DNA of 64,000 nucleotides from Aquimarina sp. AU474 (GTDB lineage: Bacteria; Bacteroidota; Bacteroidia; Flavobacteriales; Flavobacteriaceae). The position numbers and the translations under genes are program-made. The notes under the pieces are model-generated. The model saw only the letters and a program-made list of their open reading frames with translations. It was not told where the DNA came from and ran no database searches. How positions within the stretch are numbered: the stretch's first letter is position 1; every line of letters begins with the position of its first letter. The stretch lies in the NCBI RefSeq assembly GCF_900312815.1, contig NZ_OMPE01000007.1:1-64000 (forward strand), in the 5' to 3' direction. Below, piece after piece: positions 43,768 through 53,065 of this stretch.

Positions 43768-44736
43768 ATGATTACCATGAAAAACCTAAAATCTCTTTTT
43801 ATTCTAAGTTTATTTGTATTGATATCCTGTAATTCTGATGATAATCCTGGAACCGACACTCGGATTTCAGCTTTCCTTAATAATTTGGTGGATCAGATGC
43901 AAGCTAACTCAATGAATCGAAATACTATTGACTGGGACGATTTCCGAAATCAAGTTCTAAATAAAGCTTCAGATGTGCAAGATATTAATCAAGCAGATGA
44001 AGCACTTCGTCTCGCATTGCAATTGCTTGAAGAAGATAGTAGTTTTATTATAAAAGAAGACGGAACATTTATTGCCGGTTTTGAGCTAAATTGTGATCCC
44101 ACTATCATCTCCCCCGTTACTGTTCCGGATAATATAGGATACATAAAAGTTGAACCGGACACTGGCGATGCTTCTGAAGAAATAGCATTTGCCCAAGATA
44201 TTCATGATGACATTAAAAATCAAGATAACTCAAATATAACAGGATGGATTGTTGATTTAAGAAATAATAGAGGTGGTTACTTATGGTCGATGCTAGCAGG
44301 TATAGGCCCCGTTTTAGGAGAAGGAACAGTAGGCCATTATATCGACCCCGATAATGAGACGCGTGCTTGGTCTTATTCAAACGGATCTGCAATGATAGAT
44401 CAAAATCCTATAGTATCTGTACCAAATCCTTATAACCTTGTTAATGCTAACCCTAAGGTGGCTGTTTTACTTAATAGTGCAGTTGTAACTTCAGGAGAAG
44501 CTCTCGCCATAGCTTTCATAGGCAGAAACAACACCAAAAGTTTCGGAAGTTCTACCTGCGGGATAACGGCCTCCAATTCCACATTTTCTTTGATTGATGG
44601 TTCTGAGTTATTTTTAGCAACAACTTCTATGGCTGATAGAAATAAAAATATATATGGAGCTATACCTGTAATTCCTGATACACCTACTACAGACGAAAAT
44701 ATAATCCAAAAAGCTATAGAGTATATAAATAACTAA
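43768..44736 (+). CDS. S41-family peptidase lipoprotein
   Basis: A 322-residue protein with a lipoprotein signal (SLFVLISCNSDD, Cys near residue 21). The C-terminal half is an S41 (Tsp/CPBP) peptidase domain: GWIVDLRNNRGGYLWSMLAG and the nucleophile region VVTSGEALAIAF. The N-terminal region lacks an evident PDZ domain. It may process surface or periplasmic proteins. The start ATG at 43768 sits shortly after the site remnant at 43709-43749. A hairpin-containing site follows. Confidence 0.8.
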   Translation: MITMKNLKSLFILSLFVLISCNSDDNPGTDTRISAFLNNLVDQMQANSMNRNTIDWDDFRNQVLNKASDVQDINQADEALRLALQLLEEDSSFIIKEDGTFIAGFELNCDPTIISPVTVPDNIGYIKVEPDTGDASEEIAFAQDIHDDIKNQDNSNITGWIVDLRNNRGGYLWSMLAGIGPVLGEGTVGHYIDPDNETRAWSYSNGSAMIDQNPIVSVPNPYNLVNANPKVAVLLNSAVVTSGEALAIAFIGRNNTKSFGSSTCGITASNSTFSLIDGSELFLATTSMADRNKNIYGAIPVIPDTPTTDENIIQKAIEYINN

Positions 44737-44744
44737 AAAAACAA

Positions 44745-44848
44745 AGTGCACAATACTATGTAATTTTGATCTTGGTAAATCGCTAGCCTTTGCTTACGCT
44801 ATGCAAGCGATTTACCAAACAAAATATATACTTAACATTGGTAATAAT
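44745..44848 (+). repeat. attC-like hairpin R22 or terminator
   Basis: TTGGTAAATCGC (44772-44783) pairs perfectly with GCGATTTACCAA (44807-44818), with inner TAGC/GCTA. Outside lie imperfect arms: CAATACTATGTAATTTTGAT against AACAAAATATATACTTAACATTGG. The ends read GTGCACAAT and ATTGGTAAT. It may be a decayed cassette site, a terminator of the S41 gene, or both. Confidence 0.45.
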
Positions 44849-44916
44849 GATTTTGAATATGTAAACCTAGTTGTCTAACTTTGGATTTCTTACTCCTTAC
44901 CAAAGTACACAAGCTA

Positions 44917-45801
44917 ATGAAAACCAAGTTATATATATTTAAAATTGTTGCTAAACATTTGAGTTTTACAAAAGCTGCAGAGCAATTATATATTTCGCAA
45001 CCTGCCATATCCAAGGCTATTAAAAGTTTAGAGCAAGAATATAAAACAACGTTTTTTATTCGAAAAAGAAACTCAATAGAAATGACCAAGGAAGGAAAGT
45101 CGTTTCTTATATACGTTAAAAAAATCCTGGCCATCTATTCTGAAATGGATGAACAGTTTATACACAAGAAAGAAACCTTTCCTAAATTAATAAACTTTGG
45201 AGTAAGTACAACCTTATCTAACTACATTATCCCTAAAATAATTTCGAAATTTAGAATACAATTTCCTGAAACAAAATTTAACATAATCAGTAATAATTCT
45301 GAAAACATAGAAAATTTATTATTAAATGAAGAAATTGATTTCGGAATTATTGAAGGAAGTATTTCGAATCCAAAATTACAATTTGAAAAATTTATTAAAG
45401 ATGAAATTGTTCTCGTAACCAATGCCAATAATAATTCTTTAAAAAAAGGCGGTATCGATATCGAAAAATTACAAACAATTCCAATGATTGAACGTGAAAA
45501 AGGTTCTGGAACCAAAGTAATAATTGACAAATTTTTATTGGAACATAATATCAAAAAGCTTAATACTGTAGTAACTTTAAACAGTACTGAAGCTATTAAA
45601 AATTATTTATACAATTCTGATGATTATGCACTTCTTTCAATTAATGCTATCACTGAGGATTTGCTAAACAGCAAACTCAAAATCATAGATATCAAAGATT
45701 TAAGTATCGAAAGATGGTTTTTTTTCGTAAAAAGAACAGGGTACCTTTCAAATACAATAGAATATTTCGAAAAATACATTCGACTCAATTATAACTTTTA
45801 G
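44917..45801 (+). CDS. LysR-family transcription regulator
   Basis: A 294-residue LysR regulator from the ATG at 44917, which starts MKTKLYIFKIVAKHLSFTKA. The helix-turn-helix is LSFTKAAEQLYISQPAISKAIKSLEQEY. The C-terminal ligand domain keeps the FGVSTTL, FGIIEGSI and PMIEREKGSGTK segments of the CysB/CbbR/YeiE branch. It precedes a YeiH-type transporter, the same pairing as E. coli YeiE-YeiH, and a palindrome in the gap could be its site. Confidence 0.85.
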   Translation: MKTKLYIFKIVAKHLSFTKAAEQLYISQPAISKAIKSLEQEYKTTFFIRKRNSIEMTKEGKSFLIYVKKILAIYSEMDEQFIHKKETFPKLINFGVSTTLSNYIIPKIISKFRIQFPETKFNIISNNSENIENLLLNEEIDFGIIEGSISNPKLQFEKFIKDEIVLVTNANNNSLKKGGIDIEKLQTIPMIEREKGSGTKVIIDKFLLEHNIKKLNTVVTLNSTEAIKNYLYNSDDYALLSINAITEDLLNSKLKIIDIKDLSIERWFFFVKRTGYLSNTIEYFEKYIRLNYNF

Positions 45802-45856
45802 TTATTTCATATAACTAATTAATTTGCTTAAAAGTTATTAATTCAATCTATTTTTG
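45800..45856 (+). promoter_or_regulatory. Palindrome and promoter between LysR and YeiH genes
   Basis: AGTTAT(TTCAT)ATAACT at 45800-45816 is a dyad of LysR type. It is followed by a possible -33 TTG and by TATTTTTG (45849-45856), which fits the TAnnTTTG -7 element, 22 bp before the ATG at 45878. This is probably the promoter of the YeiH gene under LysR control. Confidence 0.5.
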
Positions 45857-45877
45857 TATCAATTACTTCTAAATGAT

Positions 45878-46822
45878 ATGAGAGAGATTTGTTCAAAAAC
45901 AGTTTACTTCCTTATAATTATTGTTGCCCTTTTAGGTATTATAAACAGTCCAATCGCATTATTTCTAGGTTTTATATATACACTCATTTTCAATAATTCA
46001 TTTAAAGCATATAGTCATAAAGCAATTCATTATTTTCTAAAAATTTCGGTTGTAGGGCTAGGTTTTGGGATGTTGATTAACGAAACTTTAGAAACGAGCA
46101 GAGAGGGATTAAGTTTAACTATATATTCAATATTTTTCACCGTATTGTTGGGTTTATTACTAACAAGGTTTATGCGATTAGATTTAAAACTAGGGCATCT
46201 AATCACATCTGGTACAGCAATTTGTGGCGGAAGCGCAATTGCTACAATTTCTCCAGTAATTAAAGCCAAAAATAAAACTATAAGTATAGCTTTAGGTATC
46301 GTAATTCTATTAAACTCTATTGCGTTGTTTGTGTTCCCTGCAATCGGCCATTTTCTAAATTTAACACAAGAACAATTTGGCTTATGGTGCGCTATTGCCA
46401 TACATGATACAAGTTCGGTAGTTGGTGCTGCGTTGGGTTACGGAGACGAAGCTTTGAGAATAGCAACAACGGTAAAGCTATCCAGAACTTTGTGGATTAT
46501 TCCTTTATCAATTTTTTCAATGTTTCTGTTTAAAACAAAAGGAGAGAAAATAAAAATCCCCTACTTTATCATTTTATTTATTGTTGCGATTATTATTAAT
46601 AGTTACCATATTTTACCCGAACCAACTACTAATTTTATTGTATTAATGGCCAAACGATTATTAGTAATAACATTGTTTCTTGTGGGTTCTACTATTTCTA
46701 TAAGAGATTTGAAATCTAACGGAATCAAACCTATTGTGTTGGCATTTACTTTGTGGATTTTTATTTCAATATTTTCATTAATATATCTTAAACTAGCACC
46801 AGTTTACAACACCATTTTATAA
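45878..46822 (+). CDS. YeiH/UPF0324-family membrane transporter
   Basis: A 314-residue protein from the ATG at 45878, with about ten hydrophobic segments. The motifs LITSGTAICGGSAIATISPVI and AIHDTSSVVGAALGYG are diagnostic of the YeiH/PSE (putative sulfate exporter) family. Family members are proposed to export anions. The ATG is chosen because the promoter element at 45849-45856 overlaps the upstream start at 45854. The pair with the LysR regulator argues for inducible control. Confidence 0.85.
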   Translation: MREICSKTVYFLIIIVALLGIINSPIALFLGFIYTLIFNNSFKAYSHKAIHYFLKISVVGLGFGMLINETLETSREGLSLTIYSIFFTVLLGLLLTRFMRLDLKLGHLITSGTAICGGSAIATISPVIKAKNKTISIALGIVILLNSIALFVFPAIGHFLNLTQEQFGLWCAIAIHDTSSVVGAALGYGDEALRIATTVKLSRTLWIIPLSIFSMFLFKTKGEKIKIPYFIILFIVAIIINSYHILPEPTTNFIVLMAKRLLVITLFLVGSTISIRDLKSNGIKPIVLAFTLWIFISIFSLIYLKLAPVYNTIL

Positions 46823-47008
46823 TACATATTCTTCAGGATATACATCATATACAAGCCTTTGTGCACATCCGTATCGTAAATTGCCCGTTGTGTATGCGCT
46901 CGGAAAACCCTACAGATTTGCCTCAGGTTCGTTTTCTTTTACTAAATTAGTTCTAGCTAACACAATTAACCATCCATCAATGTATTATCCAATATTTGAA
47001 AAAGTTTT
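46823..47008. other. Intergenic region, possible eroded attC-like core
   Basis: The 186-bp gap contains GTTGTGTATGCGC at about 46887, similar to a right core, and CTAGCTAACACAATTAACC. No convincing arm pairing was found. Nothing else is recognised. Confidence 0.25.
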
Positions 47009-48385
47009 ATGTTCAAAAAAATAAAGATAAAGACATCAATTCTAAAGGTTTTTTTCTGGTTTTACGTTAGCACAATTTTTGTTTTATTCGCATTAATGTT
47101 CTTTTTAATATTACATAAAAGTGGATATTCAATAGATGCTACTACCAAGGTTTTTCAAGATTTTGTATTTAATATGTTGACCAAACCTTTATTTCATCTA
47201 ATAGCAATCATTCCATATCTTATTTTTCTTTTGATAAAAAGTATCATACATGACTATAAGCGAAATAAAATAAAAGGGGTATTAAAAGGTTCTTTTTTTA
47301 AAATTGCTCTTCCCATTACATTGCTTCTTACGGGAAATTTGATATTACAAAGCTATCGATCATCTGAAGTATTAGAGTATACCTGGGATGCTGCTGTAGA
47401 AAACAACTTCGCCAAAGTAAACAATTATGACTATATCGATAATAAGCAAAGAGGTATTCATGTATTTAACATAAGTAAAAATATAGAAGATATTGAACAG
47501 CTTAAGACTAATAATTTTGAATGGATTACTCTTACACCATTTATAAATCAAGGTGATTATAATAAACCATCGTTAGGTTTAATCTCTGATAGTGGTTATA
47601 ACAACATACTAAAACGTTATAAATCAATCAAAGAAGAATGTGATAAATTTGGAATAAAAATAATGCTAAAACCTCATATTTGGTTGACAAAACTGGAAGA
47701 TGGTAAATGGCGATCCGATATTGAAATGGAAACTGAACAAGATTGGGATACATGGTTTAAAAATTACAATCAAATCATATTAAATTATGCAAAAATCGCA
47801 GAAGAATTACAACTAGAACAATTCTGTATAGGTACCGAATTAGAAACTACTGTTTATAAAAAACCTAATCAATGGAAAGCTCTAATACAAAAAGTTAAAA
47901 CAATCTATAAGGGAAAATTGACATATGCCGCTAATTGGAATAATGAATATAAAGAAGTACCTTTTTGGGATGAGTTAGATTATATAGGTATTCAAGCCTA
48001 CTTTCCGTTAAGTGTGAAAGATGTTCCAACACTCTTAGAATTAGAAAACCATTGGATAAAACATGCAGAAGAAATAGCGTTGGTGAGTTCAAAGTTTCAC
48101 AAACCTATTCTTTTTACAGAATTAGGCTATAAATCCATCCAAGGTACTTCTAAAAAACCATGGGAATGGAATGGTGTAAAAAATATGTATTCAAAAATTT
48201 CTAAAAAAGAACAACTCCTATGTTACCAAGCTTTTTTTAATACCATTTGGAAAGAGCCTTGGTTTCATGGCATTCATATCTGGGAGTGGCAAGGTCATGG
48301 TACATCAGATGGTAATAATGCTAACTTTACTATAGAAGGTAAACCATCGCTAAATCTTATTGCAAAAAAATTTAAAATTGATTAA
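47009..48385 (+). CDS. Membrane-anchored GH113-like glycosidase
   Basis: A 458-residue protein. Three hydrophobic segments near residues 15-40, 58-75 and 92-110 are followed by a TIM-barrel domain: RGIHVFNISKNIEDIEQLK, WITLTPFINQGDYNKP, KIMLKPHIW, FCIGTELETT (acid residue), DYIGIQAYFPLS and ILFTELGYKS (second acid). This resembles glycoside hydrolase family 113 (beta-mannanase type). In Bacteroidota related proteins lie near cell-surface sugar genes. The substrate is not certain. The membrane anchor at the N-terminus is unusual. Confidence 0.7.
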   Translation: MFKKIKIKTSILKVFFWFYVSTIFVLFALMFFLILHKSGYSIDATTKVFQDFVFNMLTKPLFHLIAIIPYLIFLLIKSIIHDYKRNKIKGVLKGSFFKIALPITLLLTGNLILQSYRSSEVLEYTWDAAVENNFAKVNNYDYIDNKQRGIHVFNISKNIEDIEQLKTNNFEWITLTPFINQGDYNKPSLGLISDSGYNNILKRYKSIKEECDKFGIKIMLKPHIWLTKLEDGKWRSDIEMETEQDWDTWFKNYNQIILNYAKIAEELQLEQFCIGTELETTVYKKPNQWKALIQKVKTIYKGKLTYAANWNNEYKEVPFWDELDYIGIQAYFPLSVKDVPTLLELENHWIKHAEEIALVSSKFHKPILFTELGYKSIQGTSKKPWEWNGVKNMYSKISKKEQLLCYQAFFNTIWKEPWFHGIHIWEWQGHGTSDGNNANFTIEGKPSLNLIAKKFKID

Positions 48386-48591
48386 CAATAAAACCGTGTA
48401 ATACTTAGACTTATCGATTAACCAAATAGAGTGTATTATCTTGACAATAAAATTGACTATAAAACAAGGTTTTTACATAGATTAAACCACTAAAAAATCC
48501 GGAAGCACTGAATATCATATACATAGAATCGTTACTCTATAGATCGACAATCTTTATTATATTTAGCCTTGTGTACAACTAAAGAAAAAAC

Positions 48592-49184
48592 ATGTTCAAA
48601 AAATTTTTCAAAAAAAAACTACCGCTAAGCAAGAGAATACTAATACTTCCAAAATCGATTGGCATATCAATGAGTCTATTTTAACTTTCGACACTGGAGA
48701 ATCTTTTATGCACTACTTTGATTTAAAAACTGAAATAGATAAGAATAATCCAGCTTGGCAAAATCAAGGAATGTTTTTCTGGAAAGCCGATGAAGTATTT
48801 GAAAAAAAATCTCTTCCTGATGATTTTTTGCAATACGAGCAAAAAACATTTTTATTGAGTGAAATTCCAGAATATATAGATATCGCAGCAGGTAAAGCAA
48901 TGCCATGGTTCGGGAAACCTGGTGGTGGAGATAAGTATTTTTTTAAATACGAAGATAGTCCTATAACCATTGAGGAAGCACGTAAATTAAATGTTATAAC
49001 TTATTTTAATTATGTAACACTTCATGAAAATAACCTATCAATACTAAATGATAGAGATAGTTACATATTTCAACTTGATAAAACAATAGAGTTTAGAGAT
49101 AAAGAATTCTATTATGCCAATGATAAAATCTCTTTATCTGATTTATATCACAAAGGGTTGCTCAAAATTTTAGAAATTAAATAG
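48592..49184 (+). pseudogene. TNT-like gene with frameshift in an A9 tract
   Basis: The frame from ATG 48592 begins MFKKFFKKK and runs into a stop after the A9 tract (48610-48618). One additional A would join it to the long frame that ends at 49184, giving about 197 residues (KTTAKQENTNTSKIDWHINE and on). The long frame alone has its first ATG only at 48708. The C-terminal part (MPWFGKPGGGDKYFF, then LYHKGLLKILEIK) resembles the TNT NADase domain, but the usual Gln after PGGGT is replaced. Slippage on A9 could rescue expression; a mutation or a base-call error are alternatives. Confidence 0.6.
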
Positions 49185-49228
49185 TAGTAAGAAATATACA
49201 CTTAATATTGTAGTCAATTAAAAAACAA

Positions 49229-50065
49229 ATGAAGATCAAAGGAATATTTTCAACAGTCATAGGTTTATTTTTATGCAGTTTAGTTTTTGCTCAAAATAAA
49301 AACATATCTAATAAAATAACTCCACTCACAATTGGAGAAAAAATTGAATTTCAATCAAAAACCCTTAATGAAAATAGAATTATAAATGTGTATTTACCCA
49401 ATGGATATTCAAAAGATACATTAAAAACATATCCAGTCATATATCTATTAGATGGTAGTATTGATGAAGATTTTATTCATATTTCAGGAATTGTACAATT
49501 TGGATCTTTTTCTTGGATTAATATGATTCCTGAATCCATTGTCATTGGGATATCCAATATAGATAGAAAAAGAGATTTTACTTTTCCCACTACTAACAAA
49601 AAAGATAAAAAAGAATTTCCCACAACCGGTGAATCAGAAAAATTTATCGAATTTATTAAAGCGGAATTACAACCCCTTGTTAATAAAAAGTATAAAACAA
49701 ATGCAAATAAAACACTGATTGGACAATCACTTGGTGGGCTTTTGGCAACAGAAATTTTGTTTAAAAACCCAGAACTATTCAACAATTTTATCATTACAAG
49801 TCCTAGCTTATGGTGGGATGACGAATCGTTGCTAAAATACAAACCATCTACTTATAACACTAAAAAATCGATTTATATAGCAGTGGGAAAAGAAGGAAAA
49901 GTAATGGAACGAACTGCCAAGGAATTACACAATAAATTAAAACTATCAAAAAACGAAAAAACGAATTTATATTTTGAATTTTTCGAAAAGCAAAATCATG
50001 GGAATGTACTACACTTAGCTGCGTATAGTGCATTTGAAAAAATATTTAAAACAGAAAAAAAGTAA
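49229..50065 (+). CDS. Exported esterase, EsteraseD/Fes-like alpha/beta hydrolase
   Basis: A 278-residue protein with a signal peptide (CSLVFAQ). The domain is a putative esterase of the EsteraseD/Fes/IroE type: NVYLPNGYSKDTLKTYPVIYLLDG, the nucleophile GQSLGGLLATE, and HGNVLHLAAY with the catalytic His. Relatives cleave siderophore esters or S-formylglutathione. The substrate is open. No iron-uptake genes are adjacent. It lies 44 bp after the TNT-like gene. Confidence 0.8.
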   Translation: MKIKGIFSTVIGLFLCSLVFAQNKNISNKITPLTIGEKIEFQSKTLNENRIINVYLPNGYSKDTLKTYPVIYLLDGSIDEDFIHISGIVQFGSFSWINMIPESIVIGISNIDRKRDFTFPTTNKKDKKEFPTTGESEKFIEFIKAELQPLVNKKYKTNANKTLIGQSLGGLLATEILFKNPELFNNFIITSPSLWWDDESLLKYKPSTYNTKKSIYIAVGKEGKVMERTAKELHNKLKLSKNEKTNLYFEFFEKQNHGNVLHLAAYSAFEKIFKTEKK

Positions 50066-50077
50066 CAAGCCCAATTA

Positions 50078-50827
50078 CTACCGCTTCTTTTTTGTAAAAC
50101 CTACAATCTCATAACGATCTCCTACTTTTTTTAGAACTAATTTGGGGCTATCAAATCCCATATCTCTATTATTTTGCAAGAGTATTTCGGCCATACGTAC
50201 CGAGATCTTTTTGGATAAAGAATAAGTCTTCATAAAAGTCTCTGGGTTTAAAGTAAGATTTGTAGGATAGATCAATGTTATATTATCTTTAAAAAAAAGA
50301 GGAAAAGAGCTATTAGTCTCTAACCAACCAACGGCATAATTTGTAGGATCTAATGTTGAGATATCGACATTTGTAAAATCGATTAACTCAATATTTTCTT
50401 TATCGATTAGTTGTTTCCTTATTTTGGGTTTAATTCCTTTTTTACTGTAACCAATTAGCCTGATACCTCCTGCTGATTCATTGACAGAAAAATATATGCG
50501 ATCTGATCTATGTTCTTTAAGCCAATTATGCATTAGCGATTCGTTTGCAACACTAAGTTGGTCTTTTTTTCCATCATATAAGGTGGTGAAATTGGCTTTT
50601 ATTTCGTTGATCCAAATTGTATTATCATTACTATTAGCAATCGACCCAAAATTAAATGACTGATCCAGAAGAGCAGTAATTACCCTATGTTTTCTGATAT
50701 ATTTTTGTGATGATCTTGTATCAAAATCAATTAGTTTTTCTGGCGAAAATTGCCCAAACAGATACACAGGAGTCCATAATAGTATAACAATATAAAATTT
50801 CATTTTTTTCATTAATATGCTATTCAT
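50078..50827 (-). CDS. Hypothetical exported protein
   Basis: A 249-residue protein, likely starting at one of the first three Met residues, with a signal peptide (ILLWTPVYLFGQ). The mature part is basic, with KHRVITALLDQSF, IWINEIKANFTTLYDG, SLMHNWLKEH and a closing EIVGFTKKKR. No family is recognised. The 3' end converges on the esterase gene with a 12-bp gap, so the two genes may share a bidirectional termination zone. Confidence 0.65.
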   Translation of the reverse strand: MNSILMKKMKFYIVILLWTPVYLFGQFSPEKLIDFDTRSSQKYIRKHRVITALLDQSFNFGSIANSNDNTIWINEIKANFTTLYDGKKDQLSVANESLMHNWLKEHRSDRIYFSVNESAGGIRLIGYSKKGIKPKIRKQLIDKENIELIDFTNVDISTLDPTNYAVGWLETNSSFPLFFKDNITLIYPTNLTLNPETFMKTYSLSKKISVRMAEILLQNNRDMGFDSPKLVLKKVGDRYEIVGFTKKKR

Positions 50828-50912
50828 TATTCACCATAATACCAAAAGATATGCCGCAATCCAAAACACGATAAAAAACGATTTAGAATACACCCCATAC
50901 ATCAATATCTAA

Positions 50913-51119
50913 TTATGATGATTTTAACGTATTACCACTGACAAAATGTTCTTTTATGATGAACAAATCCACTATAATAAAAATCATTAAAACATTTAAT
51001 ATTCTTTTCCCAGTTTTTGCTCTTTTCAAAATTAATTTTAAAACAATAAACATCAAAATTAAAAGATAAACTCCATATTTATTTGAAAGTTTACTACTTT
51101 TATTTCTCACACAGACCAT
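50913..51119 (-). CDS. Possible small membrane protein behind a G10 tract
   Basis: A 68-residue frame from the minus-strand ATG at 51119. Hydrophobic segments (VYLLILMFIVLKLIL and ILNVLMIFIIVDLFII) and basic loops look like a real two-helix membrane protein. On this strand a G10 run ends four bases before the ATG. Reading through the run adds 15 residues (to 51164). Whether it is expressed is not known. Confidence 0.4.
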   Translation of the reverse strand: MVCVRNKSSKLSNKYGVYLLILMFIVLKLILKRAKTGKRILNVLMIFIIVDLFIIKEHFVSGNTLKSS

Positions 51120-51123
51120 CACT

Positions 51124-51133
51124 CCCCCCCCCC
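51124..51133. repeat. C10 homopolymer tract
   Basis: Ten C in a row on the plus strand (G10 on the minus strand) in a region with very low GC. It sits 4 bases before the minus-strand ATG at 51119, where ribosome binding would take place. This is a typical phase-variable tract layout, though a chance run is possible. Confidence 0.75.
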
Positions 51134-51299
51134 TAGTCAACACAGTAATAGTATAATAAAACAAATAATTCTAAAGGTAAAAAATGAAGAATCTATTAAT
51201 AAAAGAAGTAATAGGAATGGGATTAGAAATTAAATATTTTTAAATTTTAAAAAATTGTAACCCATGCAAATTAAATAACATAGTTAAATATCTAATCTA

Positions 51300-52376
51300 A
51301 TGAACAAATTCTCTCTAATTATTATATTCCTAACTTTTTATGGATTGGTTCATGGGCAAAACTGGAATAACTCTGCTAATCGGTATCTAGAGGAATACAA
51401 AAAATATCAAGATGCTAACTGCCCTATTTCTACAGACAGTATAAAACACTTTGTTTATTTTTTAAAAGAAAGAAAACAAATTATTGATCACCCCTTTTTA
51501 ACTCATTCTCGGTTTTTAGGAGCACAAATCATGTATGCATGGAAAGATCTAGAACCTGAAAAAGAAACCTACGATTTTTCTGAAATAATACAGGATATTG
51601 AATACCTCAATAAACATGGCAAAAAACTGTTTATTCAATTACAAGATGTCACGTTTTATACACGTAACAAAGCGGTACCAGATTACCTTCTATCAGGCGA
51701 ATATGATGGTGGAGCTGTAATGCAACTCAATGATATCGGAAAACCAGAAGGCTGGGTTGCAAAACGGTGGAATAAAAAAGTTAGAACACGATTTGCACTA
51801 TTGTTACAGGCATTAGGTAAAGAATTCGATGGTGTAATTGAAGGTATCAATCTGCAAGAAACTGCTATAGGTGTAAGTAACAAAAATGATGATAGCTTTA
51901 CAAATCAAAAATATGTTGATGGGGTAAAAGCAAATATGCTCTCCCTAAAAAAAGCATTTCCTACGTCAACAACAATGATATATGCCAATTTTATACCAGG
52001 AGAATGGTTACCTTGGGAAGACAAAGGGTATCTGCGAGGTATTTATCAATACGGAAATGAAATCGGAGTCGGTCTTGGAGCGCCTGATTTAATGATTACT
52101 AGAAAAGCTCAGCTTAACCACCCGCTGGCAATGATGCATGAGGGAGATTTTAAAGTTCCACTAGGAATAGCCATTCAAGATGGTAATTATGTTGGAAAAA
52201 CAGGTGCCGATAAAGATTATAATGAAAATAAAGATACTGGCGATACGTCACGAAAAAACAAAGTACCATTGCTTCATGGATTTGCAAAAGATTTTTTAAA
52301 AATAGATTATATGTTTTGGGTAAATCAGGCACCTTATTTTGAAAAAGATGTTCTACCTTGTTTTGGTAATAAATAA
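51300..52376 (+). CDS. Exported glycoside-hydrolase-like TIM-barrel protein
   Basis: A 358-residue protein with a signal peptide ending GLVHGQ. The body resembles a beta-glycosidase TIM barrel: GAQIMYAWKDLEPEKETYDFS is typical of the start of a GH10/GH42-like fold, and GVIEGINLQETAIGV places an acid on strand 4. A second acid may be in MMHEGDFKVPLG. The CAZy family cannot be fixed from sequence reading alone. It may act with the GH113-like protein at 47 kb. Confidence 0.65.
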   Translation: MNKFSLIIIFLTFYGLVHGQNWNNSANRYLEEYKKYQDANCPISTDSIKHFVYFLKERKQIIDHPFLTHSRFLGAQIMYAWKDLEPEKETYDFSEIIQDIEYLNKHGKKLFIQLQDVTFYTRNKAVPDYLLSGEYDGGAVMQLNDIGKPEGWVAKRWNKKVRTRFALLLQALGKEFDGVIEGINLQETAIGVSNKNDDSFTNQKYVDGVKANMLSLKKAFPTSTTMIYANFIPGEWLPWEDKGYLRGIYQYGNEIGVGLGAPDLMITRKAQLNHPLAMMHEGDFKVPLGIAIQDGNYVGKTGADKDYNENKDTGDTSRKNKVPLLHGFAKDFLKIDYMFWVNQAPYFEKDVLPCFGNK

Positions 52377-52382
52377 AATTAC

Positions 52383-52455
52383 TGGTACAACAACATATAG
52401 TAGTTTTATGAACTATGATCCTCTACTGCTCTAGTACAATGACTGTTAGTATGCA
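52383..52455 (+). repeat. Weak attC-like candidate
   Basis: GGTACAACAACATATAGTAG at the left and CTACTGCTCTAG then GTTAGTATGC at the right show partial dyad symmetry over about 73 bp between two genes. No partner cores are visible. It may be a short decayed site. Confidence 0.35.
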
Positions 52456-52470
52456 TAAAAGAAGGTAATT

Positions 52471-52965
52471 ATGAATGAAAAAATAATAGCAGGTATAATT
52501 GGCGGGATAGCCGGAGGAACGATCAGTCTTATTTCGTCATATATTCTCGCCAAAGTAAAAATGAAACACGAGATCAAAATTTGGAATACAGATTTTGCTG
52601 TAAACTATTCAAAATTACTCATCGAAAATCCTGATGCTGCGGCTCAACTTGCTAGACAATTCGCTATTGGGTTACTTATTGTAAGAGATAGTGAAGGTAA
52701 AACAGCATCAAAACACTTTATCCCCTATCAATGCAAGGTATCGGTTGGAAGAAAGGAGGATAATGATATTGTTTTGGTTGATGAAACAGTATCTAGAGAT
52801 CATGGAGTGTTCTTTTACCGAGGTAATAAAGTCATGTTTCAAGAATTTTCTCCTTTGAATGAAACAACAGTAAATGGAAACTCGATTAAAAAACTTTGTC
52901 ACTTAAAATCGGGAGATACCCTAATTCTAGGAAAAACCATCCTCGAATTTGAAGAATTAAAATAA
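52471..52965 (+). CDS. Membrane-anchored FHA-domain protein
   Basis: A 164-residue protein. A glycine-rich membrane segment (IIAGIIGGIAGGTISLISSYIL) is followed by a soluble FHA domain (residues about 85-160): VSVGRKEDNDIVLVDETVSRDHGVFF, then ETTVNGNSI and GDTLILGKT. FHA domains bind phosphothreonine peptides. No kinase gene is adjacent. Cytoplasmic side placement is inferred. Confidence 0.85.
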   Translation: MNEKIIAGIIGGIAGGTISLISSYILAKVKMKHEIKIWNTDFAVNYSKLLIENPDAAAQLARQFAIGLLIVRDSEGKTASKHFIPYQCKVSVGRKEDNDIVLVDETVSRDHGVFFYRGNKVMFQEFSPLNETTVNGNSIKKLCHLKSGDTLILGKTILEFEELK

Positions 52966-53065
52966 CTACTCGTTAAGAAAATCTAGTCACTAATTCCATT
53001 TTTGACAATATCACGGTTTGTTCTTATTAATTCATTACATTTATAGTGAAACAAATCTCTTGATT

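Larger units (their letters stand above)
50828..51299. other. 472-bp region with C10 tract and one small possible gene
   Basis: Most of this gap has no clear gene on the plus strand. On the minus strand there is a 68-residue frame (50913-51119), described separately, and a C10 tract at 51124-51133. The stretch from 51165 to 51299 is AT-rich leader sequence of the next gene. Confidence 0.5.

Noticed and set aside
48619..48707. Annotating the TNT-like protein as starting at ATG 48708
   Set aside because: The same frame continues upstream with sensible coding sequence to the A9 tract, where one A joins it to a good start at 48592.
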